From Mucilaginibacter limnophilus (GTDB taxonomy: Bacteria > Bacteroidota > Bacteroidia > Sphingobacteriales > Sphingobacteriaceae), in assembly GCF_004005815.1 (NCBI RefSeq), contig NZ_SACK01000004.1:62001-126000 (forward strand): 64,000 bases of DNA, read 5' to 3'. The notes below the pieces were generated by a model that was given only the letters and a program-made list of their open reading frames with translations, was not told where the DNA came from and did not search any database. The position numbers and the translations under genes were made by a program. Positions 10,001 to 17,308 of the stretch are shown here, piece after piece. The stretch's first letter is position 1. Each line of letters begins with the position of its first letter.

Positions 10001-10454
10001 TGACATATAGTATGGGCAGGTCGGCAACGTTAATGTCTGATATACTTGATTCTTTCAAGTTATCATCATTTTGAGGCAAATCGGGCTTCGCTTTATCAAC
10101 CGCTTCTTTTACATCCTGTTTAGCATCCCGTATATTAACATTCGCGTTAAACTCGGCAGTTATTACCGATACGTTTGGCAGCGAGTTAGATGTAACCTTT
10201 TTTAGGCCTTTAAGTGATTTTAACTGCTTTTCTATTTGGCGGGTAACTAACAGCTCAATATTCTCGGGCGATTGGCCAAGGTACTGCGTTTGCACAAACA
10301 CTTTAGACTGCGCAATGTCCGGAAAGTTCTCTTTCGGCAGGTTAATATAGCTTAACAAGCCTAACAGTGTTATAATAAACACCATTGCATATATTGCCGT
10401 TTTATTATCTATGGCCCAACTGGATGGTCCAAATTGTTTTTCAACATCTTTCAT
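7020..10454 (-). CDS. RND-family efflux pump, inner-membrane permease
   Basis: Proton-driven pump of a tripartite efflux system (AcrB/MexB-like), moving substrates from the periplasm or membrane out through the TolC-like channel. Twin porter and funnel domains alternate with transmembrane bundles. The TM4 proton-relay pair is present (GIVVDDAIVVIEN, near residues 408-420). The position of the AcrB TM10 lysine is Arg here (VVVRNGILLVEF, near 1008). At 1144 residues it is about 100 longer than AcrB: residues about 516-588 add two extra hydrophobic segments between the two halves. It is the last gene of the operon, 31 bp after the adaptor. Substrate unknown; the metal-efflux subfamily is less likely. 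Confidence 0.93.
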   Translation of the reverse strand: MKDVEKQFGPSSWAIDNKTAIYAMVFIITLLGLLSYINLPKENFPDIAQSKVFVQTQYLGQSPENIELLVTRQIEKQLKSLKGLKKVTSNSLPNVSVITAEFNANVNIRDAKQDVKEAVDKAKPDLPQNDDNLKESSISDINVADLPILYVNLSGNYDLKKLKEYADNLKDEIESYKEISKVELVGALKPEIEINVDMNKMTAAQVSYNDIITAVGGENIIASAGTIKMDGVRRSVDIRQDFKNAEEVAAMVIRNPSGRAVYLRDIAEVKDGFAEQESYARLKTNEQKAYKNVITLNVSKRSGENLIATSDKINAMIAEKQRTEFPRGLDITVTGDQSDQTRTTVNDLVNTIIIGFILVTVILMFFMGTTNAIFVALSVPLSCFIAFLVMPAIGFTLNMIVLFSFLLALGIVVDDAIVVIENTHRIFDNGKVPIAKAAKMAAGEVFLPVFSGTMTTLAPFVPLAFWNSLIGHFMFFLPITLIITLLASLIVAYIINPVFAVDFMKPHVEGEHNNPKFDKTVKKVSIIMAVIAVIGYLINIGLGNFVVFAWVLYMLNHFVFVKWIDRFQNGAWPKFQNWYARMLEKAVRSPWWVLAGIIGLFFLSIVFTAIRSPKVEFFPEADPNFAYVYITLPTGTDQEFTNEVTRKLEQRVADAVEPDKDLVKSIISNVTVGVTDPQDEDQGSYPNRGKIAVAFVKFGEREGKSTKVVLANIRKAVTGVVPGAQISVAQEHGGPPTQKDISIEIAGDDLDTLTKTATRLKNFLIKQNIGGIEELIPDVQDNKPQIVFTVDRERANREGINTDQITKTLGATIYGAKAADFRNTTEDNYEINVQAMEAQRHDIDAIRNLKITYRDFATGGAIRQVPISAFTTIEYKNTYSNIKHKQQRRVITLGSNVIPGFNANEVNQQILQSVNNFKKPEGVTIRQGGGQEDQVEAATFLLSALGVSFMIILVILMMQFNSFGKTFIIISEIFFSIIGVFLGISIFGMTITIVMTGVGIIALAGVVVRNGILLVEFTDLLLEQGMSLHDAVVEAGRTRMTPVILTATAAILGLFPLAVGFNIDFVGLFTSFEPHIHFGGDNVAFWGPLSWTMIFGLAFATIITLIIVPCLYLIRTRLKDRLAGRKHNEDEAISKEELAALNHH

Positions 10455-10485
10455 AACAGAAAGGAATTTTTTTATGTGATAGATT

Positions 10486-11589
10486 TTATATGCCTTGCAG
10501 TACTTTTACTTTGTCGCCGTCTTCCAAATCAGCAGCGCCTTCAACTATTACAAGGTCGCCCGTCTGCAGGCCTGATACTATTTCAGCACGACCGCCTGAT
10601 ACATTGCCCTGCTTTACATTCTTTTGTTTTGCAACACCGTTCTGGTTAACATACACGTAATCGCCGTTCTCTGATTTTTGTATAGCTTTAACCGGCACGG
10701 CAATAGCATTAGCTTTGGTGTAATCGGCAATTTTTAGTACCGCTGTCATATTCGGCCTTAATGTATTACGCGATGGCAGCTTTACCTCAATTGGAAAACT
10801 CCTTGATACCGGATCGATAGCCTTTCCTGCAAAGGTTACACTAGTAGTAACTGAGTCATTTGCATCGGGTATTAAAATTTTCACCTTGTTACCGGTGCTT
10901 ACGCTTGAAGCGTATGATTCCGGTACATTAGCTTTTACTTTTAGATTTTTATCATTAACAATACCAATTCCTGATAAACCCGGACTAACAGATTCACCAA
11001 GTTTGAGGTCCATTTGCTCAATAGTGCCGTTTATAGGCGATTTTATACTATATAAAGCCGATTGCTGACGCAATGCAGACAGTTGTTTTTCAGTGCTCTG
11101 CAAATTGGTTTGTGCCTGTAAAAACTGCACTTCAGTACCAATCTTTTGATCCCACAGATTTTTTTGGCGTTGATATAAGCTACGTGCTAAAGTAACTTGT
11201 GCTTCGGCCTGGCCAATTTGCTGTACTAACACACTATTGTCTAACTGTACAAGCTTTTGGCCTTTGCTTACACGTTGTCCCGGCTTTACATAAATAGCTG
11301 TAATAACACCTGCTGCCTGCGGAAATGCGGTAACGTTCTCTTCAGCATCAATTTTACCCTGTATTTCTACATAGTTGCTAAACTGGCCTGTTTCAACTTT
11401 ATAAACGGTTACATCAAGCACCTTGCCCGAGTCGTTGGTACCAATTTCGGCTTGCAGTTTGGCAATTTTCGCGTTCAGCTCAGCCTGCTGCTTTTGCAGC
11501 TCGGCCAGCTCGGCTTTTTTATCTTTCGGTTTATTGCCTCCGCATGATGCCAGGAACAATAGGGCGGCTATGTATAATAAATTTTTCAT
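10486..11589 (-). CDS. RND efflux periplasmic adaptor lipoprotein
   Basis: Membrane-fusion protein linking the pump to the outer-membrane channel. A lipoprotein signal with LASC puts the lipidated Cys at residue 16. An Ala/Lys/Glu-rich coiled coil (about 24-50), which looks like an extra helix before the core, is followed by the lipoyl half (GVITAIYVKPGQRVSKGQKL), an alpha-hairpin (about 125-175), the second lipoyl half (SIKSPINGTIEQMDLKLGES), and the beta-barrel and membrane-proximal domains. The 367-residue length is normal. Encoded 36 bp after the tolC-like gene. Confidence 0.93.
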   Translation of the reverse strand: MKNLLYIAALLFLASCGGNKPKDKKAELAELQKQQAELNAKIAKLQAEIGTNDSGKVLDVTVYKVETGQFSNYVEIQGKIDAEENVTAFPQAAGVITAIYVKPGQRVSKGQKLVQLDNSVLVQQIGQAEAQVTLARSLYQRQKNLWDQKIGTEVQFLQAQTNLQSTEKQLSALRQQSALYSIKSPINGTIEQMDLKLGESVSPGLSGIGIVNDKNLKVKANVPESYASSVSTGNKVKILIPDANDSVTTSVTFAGKAIDPVSRSFPIEVKLPSRNTLRPNMTAVLKIADYTKANAIAVPVKAIQKSENGDYVYVNQNGVAKQKNVKQGNVSGGRAEIVSGLQTGDLVIVEGAADLEDGDKVKVLQGI

Positions 11590-11625
11590 TTGTGTGATTA
11601 TGTATATTATATGTTGTGATTGATC

Positions 11626-13023
11626 TTATTGTATGCGTCCGTATGCTTTGTCAAGGTCAACCTTGCTTACCAAAACATTATATAAAGCTTGTATATATTG
11701 ATCATTAGCCTGCTCTAAAGCTGTTTGCGCCTGAGATACCTCGATGCTTGAGCCCACGCCCTGCTGGTATTTTATGCGTGATACGCGAAGAACCTCCTGT
11801 GCAAGAGCCTGGTTACTTTTTTGACTGTTGAGCGATTGTATGCTATTAGCATAAGTAACATTAGCGGCGTTAGCCTGAAGTTTAAATCCATTTACCGCGT
11901 TGCTTAATTCGTTTTTTGCTTTTTCAACATTAATTTGCTTTTGGCGCAGTTGATTTAAGCGTAAGCCACTACTAAAAATTGGCACGTTAAGGCTTAAACC
12001 TATATAACTGTTCGGAAAGCTGCGGTCAAATAAATAACGCAAATGGTTTTCCTGGAACACATAGTTAACACCGCCGTTTAATGATAACGATGGTAAAAAT
12101 TCGGCCTTTTTGCTTTTAACGTCCAACTCGTTAAGGGTAATGTTGGTTTCCAGCAATTGATATTCTATACGATTACGATAAAAACCTGTGTCAGCAGTGC
12201 TTTGTATCTGCTGAGTTAGTTTAACATCTTCAAGTTTATCAGTAAGTGTAAGCTGGTCTTCAACAGGCATGCCCATTTGGAATTTAAGCATCTGGTTGGC
12301 AAGATCAAGCGAACGAAATGCATTTTCACGATTTGTTACCAGGTTGTTATACTGCACTGTTAAACGGTCAACATCGATCTTTTCAACAAAGCCCTGCTTG
12401 TTTTGCGCCGATGTTTCATCAAGCTGCTGTTTTAACTGTTTGATATTAGCATCAAGTAATCTTATTTGCTCAGTATTTACCAAAAATTGGTAGTATGCCT
12501 TGGTAACGGCCACATTGGTTTCAATTTTTGAGCGCGAAAAGTTGCGGTTAGACAGCTCTCTAAATGTTTTTACCGCTTGCAACCCCACAATGAAAGTACC
12601 GCTGAACAATAATTGAGTAGCCTGTACCGAAAAAACACTGGTTGTACGGATTGGGCCAAAAGGAAATACCGTTACCGGCGCATCCTTGTCGATATTGGCC
12701 GGATCAAATGGATTATCCGGGTTTGGCGGGTTTTGCTTAAACGTTGGTCCAACTGCTACTGGAGGTTTAAAATAATACTGAAATGATGCTGAACCATTTA
12801 TTTGTGGCAAACCGGTAGCAATGGTTTCTTTAACCTGATAGTTTGCACTTTTAATACTTAAAGCAGCATTTTTCATAGAATCATTATGCTGATAAGCATA
12901 ATTGATAGCGTCCTGGAGGCTAAAGCTATAGCTTTGCGGCGTGCGCGGCGGACTTTGCTGCGCAAAACCGTTAAGCGCGAAAAGGCTTAGCAGTGTAATA
13001 AAAAATATATTGCGTGTATTCAT
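11626..13023 (-). CDS. TolC-family outer-membrane efflux channel
   Basis: Outer-membrane factor of the tripartite pump. A signal peptide (about 1-21, ending GFAQ) precedes two repeated OEP halves with long coiled coils (about 36-240 and 270-465). The second ends in the typical QGVGSSIEVSQAQTALEQAN segment. The 465-residue length is normal. First structural gene of the operon, 127 bp downstream of the tetR gene, with an inverted repeat in that gap. Confidence 0.92.
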   Translation of the reverse strand: MNTRNIFFITLLSLFALNGFAQQSPPRTPQSYSFSLQDAINYAYQHNDSMKNAALSIKSANYQVKETIATGLPQINGSASFQYYFKPPVAVGPTFKQNPPNPDNPFDPANIDKDAPVTVFPFGPIRTTSVFSVQATQLLFSGTFIVGLQAVKTFRELSNRNFSRSKIETNVAVTKAYYQFLVNTEQIRLLDANIKQLKQQLDETSAQNKQGFVEKIDVDRLTVQYNNLVTNRENAFRSLDLANQMLKFQMGMPVEDQLTLTDKLEDVKLTQQIQSTADTGFYRNRIEYQLLETNITLNELDVKSKKAEFLPSLSLNGGVNYVFQENHLRYLFDRSFPNSYIGLSLNVPIFSSGLRLNQLRQKQINVEKAKNELSNAVNGFKLQANAANVTYANSIQSLNSQKSNQALAQEVLRVSRIKYQQGVGSSIEVSQAQTALEQANDQYIQALYNVLVSKVDLDKAYGRIQ

Positions 13024-13125
13024 ATATAAATTGTTGTGGTTAATGTTCGAGTGTTTTTGTGATTGAGTTAACTTGTTTACGTATTCATTGGCTTTATCAT
13101 TACCGCTGCAAAAAAATTATTCGCA

Positions 13126-13143
13126 TTGACAACCCTGTGTCAA
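13126..13143. promoter_or_regulatory. Inverted repeat before the efflux operon
   Basis: TTGACA and TGTCAA flank a 6-bp spacer in the gap between tetR and the tolC-like gene. It is a candidate regulator site or a weak attenuating hairpin. It does not match the dyad upstream of tetR, so a shared repressor site is not shown. Confidence 0.35.
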
Positions 13144-13150
13144 CAGTGAT

Positions 13151-13765
13151 TTATTTATCATTTAATGCACTTTTGTATTTATCAAGCAGTTTATAGCCTT
13201 CGAGCGTACATACACCAAAACAGAAATGCTCTAAAAACTGAAACTGCACCCTCCATGGGTTAAACTCAGCCAGCGGAAACACCTGCGTATTAAAGCCCAT
13301 TTCTACCTGGCTCACCCGCATGCGCGAAATGATGCGCACGTCAATATCTTCCCGTATATAGCCTTGCTTTTTACCTTTATCCAACAGCACCTCAAGCATA
13401 TTTACCAGAAAGCCTGCTTTAAATTCCTGAAACAGGTTCCATGCTTCGGGATGGTATTTCTGCATATCATGTATTACAATAGGATTAATGCGGCTGAAGA
13501 TCTCTTCATTGCACTTCATCATATTGATCATCTCCTCAATCACATTGCCCGATTGCTCAATTATGCCCCGAATCTGGTCTTCATCTTCCTGCAGCTTCTT
13601 CTTTACCAGTGCTACCACCAGTTCGTTTTTGTCTTTATAAAATTGGTAAATGGTTTTTTTCGACATACCTAAATGGCGGGCAATGTCGTCCATAGTAACG
13701 CTTTTTATCCCGGCCTTTAAAAAAAGGTCTTCGGCACCCACTACTATTCTGTCTTTTTGTTCCAT
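13151..13765 (-). CDS. TetR/AcrR-family repressor
   Basis: DNA-binding dimer that likely represses its own gene and the efflux operon downstream, with release by a pump substrate. The N-terminal HTH is VTMDDIARHLGMSKKTIYQF (about 24-43). The C-terminal ligand domain is divergent, as is normal. At 204 residues the length is typical. The gene is in the same direction as the operon, 127 bp upstream, which fits co-transcription or separate promoters. A nested palindrome lies 16 bp upstream of the start codon. Confidence 0.92.
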   Translation of the reverse strand: MEQKDRIVVGAEDLFLKAGIKSVTMDDIARHLGMSKKTIYQFYKDKNELVVALVKKKLQEDEDQIRGIIEQSGNVIEEMINMMKCNEEIFSRINPIVIHDMQKYHPEAWNLFQEFKAGFLVNMLEVLLDKGKKQGYIREDIDVRIISRMRVSQVEMGFNTQVFPLAEFNPWRVQFQFLEHFCFGVCTLEGYKLLDKYKSALNDK

Positions 13766-13780
13766 TACGGCACAAAACTA

Positions 13781-13810
13781 TGGAAACATTTTTTGATTTC
13801 AAAGTTTCCA
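13781..13810. promoter_or_regulatory. Candidate TetR operator (nested palindrome)
   Basis: TGGAAAC (13781-13787) and GTTTCCA (13804-13810) form a 7-bp dyad. Inside it lies a second one, TTTGA-TT-TCAAA (13792-13803). It sits immediately upstream of the repressor start, where self-regulation sites usually are. Confidence 0.5.
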
Positions 13811-13882
13811 ATTGATTTTACCATTCGTTTACAATGTGTTAACTCATCGCACTCAATTATCACAACATTCGCACATTAATTT

Positions 13883-13890
13883 TACCTTTG
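13883..13890 (+). promoter_or_regulatory. -7 promoter element of purB
   Basis: TACCTTTG matches TAnnTTTG exactly and lies 16 bp before the purB ATG. The predicted leader is only about 10 nt. The element overlaps an in-frame TTG, which therefore cannot be the start codon. Confidence 0.65.
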
Positions 13891-13905
13891 CAGAAAATTT
13901 ACCGT

Positions 13906-15252
13906 ATGCAGCTTAACGCTTTATCAGCAATCTCTCCTATAGACGGACGTTATAGAAACATTACAGCACCACTGGCAGCGTATTTTTCAGAATATGCGCT
14001 TATTAAATACCGCGTGTTTGTTGAAATTGAATATTTCATTGCCCTGTGCGAGCACCCGTTGCCGCAACTAAAGGATTTTGATAAAAGCTTGAGCGAAAAG
14101 CTACGCGATATTTACAAAAATTTCAGCGAAGCTGATGCTGAAAGTGTTAAGCAGATAGAGAAAATTACCAACCATGATGTTAAGGCCGTTGAGTATTTCA
14201 TCAAGCAAAAGTTCGATGAAATAGGTGGTCTTGACCAGTACAAAGAGTTTATTCACTTTGGACTTACCTCACAGGATATTAACAACACCGCCATACCTTA
14301 CTCGTTCAAAGTAGCTTTACAGGATGTGTATTATCCGGCTATAACGGAACTGGTTGATACGCTGAAAAGCTACGCCACTGAATGGGAAAACATCCCCATG
14401 CTGGCGCATACGCACGGGCAGCCGGCTTCACCAACACGTTTGGGTAAAGAGATACAGGTGTTTGTTGAACGTATCGAGAAACAACTGGTACAATTGCAGC
14501 AGGTACCCTATTCGGCGAAGTTTGGCGGCGCTACGGGCAATTTTAACGCACACAATATCGCTTACCCGGCAATTGACTGGAAAGCCTTCGGCAACCACTT
14601 TGTGAATGACGTTTTAGGCTTGAGCCGCTCACAATATACCACGCAAATTGAGCATTACGACAATTTCGCGGCACAGTGCGATGCATTGAAACGCATCAAC
14701 AATATCCTGATCGACCTTGACCGCGACGTGTGGACGTATATCTCCATGAACTACTTCAAGCAGAAAATAAAAGCAGGCGAAGTAGGTTCATCGGCCATGC
14801 CTCACAAGGTTAACCCGATAGATTTTGAAAACTCGGAAGGCAACCTTGGCATAGCCAATGCCCTGTTTGAACACCTGGCAGCTAAACTGCCAATCTCACG
14901 CCTGCAGCGCGACCTTACCGATAGCACTGTATTACGTAATATTGGCGTCCCTGTAGCACATACACTTATCGCCATAAAATCAACCATAAAAGGATTGGGT
15001 AAATTATTGTTAAACGAAGCCGCCATAAACGCACATCTTGAAGCCAACTGGGCGGTAGTTGCCGAGGCTATACAAACCATACTTCGCCGTGAAGCCTACC
15101 CTAATCCGTATGAGGCATTGAAGGAACTTACCCGAACCAACTCACAGGTAAACGCAGGAACCATCGCTGCTTTTGTAAAGACGCTGAATGTAAGCGATGA
15201 GATTAAAGAAGAAATAAAAGGTATCTCGCCGTTGAATTATACGGGGATATAG
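13906..15252 (+). CDS. purB: Adenylosuccinate lyase
   Basis: Cleaves SAICAR and adenylosuccinate, releasing fumarate, in purine synthesis. The family signature GSSAMPHKVNP lies near residues 294-304, with the catalytic Ser on the flexible loop. HTHGQPASPT (near 167) holds the catalytic His, and TSQDINNTA is a substrate-binding motif. With the ATG at 13906 the protein has 448 residues and begins MQLNALSAISPIDGRY, as homologues do. A longer in-frame reading from TTG at 13888 is rejected because that codon lies inside the promoter element. Confidence 0.97.
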   Translation: MQLNALSAISPIDGRYRNITAPLAAYFSEYALIKYRVFVEIEYFIALCEHPLPQLKDFDKSLSEKLRDIYKNFSEADAESVKQIEKITNHDVKAVEYFIKQKFDEIGGLDQYKEFIHFGLTSQDINNTAIPYSFKVALQDVYYPAITELVDTLKSYATEWENIPMLAHTHGQPASPTRLGKEIQVFVERIEKQLVQLQQVPYSAKFGGATGNFNAHNIAYPAIDWKAFGNHFVNDVLGLSRSQYTTQIEHYDNFAAQCDALKRINNILIDLDRDVWTYISMNYFKQKIKAGEVGSSAMPHKVNPIDFENSEGNLGIANALFEHLAAKLPISRLQRDLTDSTVLRNIGVPVAHTLIAIKSTIKGLGKLLLNEAAINAHLEANWAVVAEAIQTILRREAYPNPYEALKELTRTNSQVNAGTIAAFVKTLNVSDEIKEEIKGISPLNYTGI

Positions 15253-15256
15253 CAAC

Positions 15257-15673
15257 ATGAAAAAGAAAAGACTTTATTCATACTTAACGTACGTGATGGT
15301 TCTTTTCTTCCCTTTTATTGGTTTACTAATAACTAAGAATATTTTTCCTCAAGATATATTGTCTTCAGAAATTGTTCCATGGCTTTTTTGGAATGCTTTG
15401 GCCTTTGGTATAGGAGTATATAATTTGTTGCGATATAAAAGGGTATATCTTCAAAATTCTGAATTGTATATATATCCTTTGTATCCCGGCAAACCTAACA
15501 TAGTAACTAATGATGCGTATATATCGTTAACACAATATCTACCATCACGGTCAAATGGCTTTGGTTACCATGAGTTAATATATAAATCTAAAGATGACAG
15601 ATATAAATCAGCGATATTTATAAAGCGTGTTTGGATAAGCAGTCTTCATGTATATATCAAAAGGAACTCATAA
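15257..15673 (+). CDS. AT-rich two-TM membrane protein
   Basis: A 138-residue protein I do not recognise. Two hydrophobic segments (about 8-27 and 39-58) are followed by a soluble, strand-rich domain (about 62-138: RVYLQNSELYIYPLYPG, ISLTQYLPS, HELIYKSKD). This layout resembles bacterial PH-domain-like membrane proteins. It starts 4 bp after the purB stop, so it is probably co-transcribed, but its base composition is clearly more AT-rich than purB and nfu on either side. That suggests a lineage-specific or recently acquired gene. No function is proposed. Confidence 0.6.
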   Translation: MKKKRLYSYLTYVMVLFFPFIGLLITKNIFPQDILSSEIVPWLFWNALAFGIGVYNLLRYKRVYLQNSELYIYPLYPGKPNIVTNDAYISLTQYLPSRSNGFGYHELIYKSKDDRYKSAIFIKRVWISSLHVYIKRNS

Positions 15674-15735
15674 CTTCTTACAGTCACCAACAGGTCATAA
15701 CTAAATCAGTATATACTACTAATCAAATTCATCAT

Positions 15736-15743
15736 TAAATTTG
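15736..15743 (+). promoter_or_regulatory. -7 promoter element of nfu
   Basis: TAAATTTG matches TAnnTTTG exactly, 25 bp before the ATG of the NifU-family gene. Confidence 0.6.
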
Positions 15744-15767
15744 TTATTAGTTTAAATAGAAACAGAG

Positions 15768-16316
15768 ATGAACATCAACGTATATACCGAAGCCACCCCT
15801 AACCCGGCCACTATGAAGTTTATTGTTAACAAACTGCTGATAAACGGCAGTGTTGACTATCCTACTAAAGAAAGTGCCGAGGGTTCAACTTTTGCAAAAG
15901 AACTGTATAAATTTTCGTTTGTAAACGGCGTGTTCTTCGCCAGCAACTTTGTCACCGTTACCAAAACCGATGGTACCGACTGGGAAGATATTGAGCCGAT
16001 ACTGAAAGAATTTGTAAAAGGCGCGGTTGAATCAGAGCTTACCGTACGCACCGAAGAGCCTGTAGAAGTAAACTTTGAAGGCAGTGATACTGAAGTAAAA
16101 ATACAACAAATATTGAACGACTACGTTCGCCCGGCTGTTGAGCAGGACGGCGGCGCCATTGCATACAAATCATTTGAAGAAGGCGTGGTTACTGTTGAGC
16201 TTCGCGGCTCGTGCAGCGGCTGTCCATCGTCAACAGTAACACTTAAAGCCGGTATTGAAAACCTGCTTAAACGTATGGTACCTGAAGTACAGGAAGTGGT
16301 GAGCGAAGCGCTGTAA
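15768..16316 (+). CDS. NifU-family iron-sulfur carrier (Nfu)
   Basis: Carrier that delivers [4Fe-4S] clusters to target enzymes. The N-terminal Nfu_N domain (about 3-90, YTEATPNPATMKFIVNKLL) is followed by the NifU C-terminal domain (about 105-180). The cluster-binding pair is C149-x-x-C152 in SCSGCPSS. The 182-residue length is normal for bacterial or mitochondrial-type Nfu. Own promoter and own terminator, so monocistronic. Confidence 0.94.
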   Translation: MNINVYTEATPNPATMKFIVNKLLINGSVDYPTKESAEGSTFAKELYKFSFVNGVFFASNFVTVTKTDGTDWEDIEPILKEFVKGAVESELTVRTEEPVEVNFEGSDTEVKIQQILNDYVRPAVEQDGGAIAYKSFEEGVVTVELRGSCSGCPSSTVTLKAGIENLLKRMVPEVQEVVSEAL

Positions 16317-16357
16317 TTTGATGATTACACTGATTTGAGGTGAGATTTCACCGATAT

Positions 16358-16396
16358 AAAAAAAGCACTGATTTTGAATCAGTGCTTTTTTTATTT
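16358..16396 (+). terminator. Terminator of nfu
   Basis: A perfect 12-bp stem (16362-16373 with 16377-16388, AAAGCACTGATT) with a TTG loop is followed by a run of T. It is A-flanked upstream, so it can also act on the minus strand for the inositol monophosphatase gene. Confidence 0.85.
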
Positions 16397-16400
16397 AAAT

Positions 16401-16478
16401 GTCATGGTGAACTTGTTTCAGCATCTCTCATGCAAGTAACTGCGCCCAGGTGAGATCCCGAAACAAGTTCGGGATGAC
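16401..16478. repeat. Intergenic palindromic repeat (GAACTTGTTTC type)
   Basis: Two 27-nt arms (16401-16427 and 16452-16478) are inverted copies with about 22 of 27 positions matching. Both have the core GAACTTGTTTC and end in GTCAT and ATCTC. The right arm also contains its own hairpin, TCCCGAA-ACAAG-TTCGGGA. It lies between a terminator and the stop codon of the next gene. Confidence 0.75.
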
Positions 16479-16489
16479 CGCAGTGTTCA

Positions 16490-17278
16490 CTAAAAATATT
16501 TCTGTATTACCTGCAGCAGCTCACCACTTATTCTACCGTTAGTGGCCATCAACTGCCTCGACTCAATACACTCATCACCGCCGCTGAAGTTTTTTACCTC
16601 ACCACCCGCCTGGCGTACTATAACGATACCTGCTGCTACATCCCAGGCATTAAGGTTATACTCATAAAATGCCTCAAAACGTCCGGCAGCGGTATAAGCC
16701 AGATCGACCGCAGCCGAACCTAAACGGCGCAAACCATGGCAGCTACGCATCAGTTCGGCAAACAGATCGATATAAGCCTGCTGCTTGCCAAAATCATAAT
16801 ACGGGAAACCTGTAGCTATCAGGCTTTTTTCAAGCGAAGGCGTATCGGTTACCCGTATTTCGTTGCCATTCAGGTAAGCCGGGGCGCCCTTCCAGGCATA
16901 AAAACATTCGTCAAGACTCACTTCATATATCACACCGGCAACCAGTTCGTCGCCTTCTTTTAAAGCAATGCTGACAGAGTATGGCGGCAAGCCATGTATA
17001 AAATTAGTAGTACCATCCAATGGATCTATAACCCAGTTGTAACGCTCTCCTACTTTAGTATTTGTTTTTTCTTCGGTAATGAAACCAGCCTCAGGTAATA
17101 TTTTTTCCAGTCCTGTAACAAGTTGCTGCTCGGCGGTTTTATCTACGTATGATACCAGGTCGTTTACACCTTTGTATTCAATTTTATCAATGCTAAAGGT
17201 CTTTCTTTCCTGCCTGATGAAAGCACCAACCTGTTTAGAAAGCTCAGTAGTTTGCAGTACAATATCTTTCAAATCCAT
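16490..17278 (-). CDS. Inositol monophosphatase family protein
   Basis: Mg-dependent sugar-phosphate phosphatase (SuhB/IMPase fold). Metal-site motif 1 is DPLDGTTNFIHG near residues 84-95; motif 2 is NAWDVAAGIVIVRQAGG near 210. The metal-binding Glu is in FITEEKTN. The 262-residue length is normal. It is the last gene of a same-strand run with lgt and mtaB, each gap being about 30 bp. Possible substrates are inositol-1-phosphate, PAP or another small phosphate; sequence alone does not decide. Confidence 0.92.
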   Translation of the reverse strand: MDLKDIVLQTTELSKQVGAFIRQERKTFSIDKIEYKGVNDLVSYVDKTAEQQLVTGLEKILPEAGFITEEKTNTKVGERYNWVIDPLDGTTNFIHGLPPYSVSIALKEGDELVAGVIYEVSLDECFYAWKGAPAYLNGNEIRVTDTPSLEKSLIATGFPYYDFGKQQAYIDLFAELMRSCHGLRRLGSAAVDLAYTAAGRFEAFYEYNLNAWDVAAGIVIVRQAGGEVKNFSGGDECIESRQLMATNGRISGELLQVIQKYF

Positions 17279-17308
17279 AATTTATGCAGATAGATGTTAA
17301 TAACCTGA

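Noticed and set aside
13888-13905. TTG start giving purB six more residues
   Set aside because: The TTG is inside a perfect -7 promoter element, and homologues begin MQLNALSAISPIDGRY.
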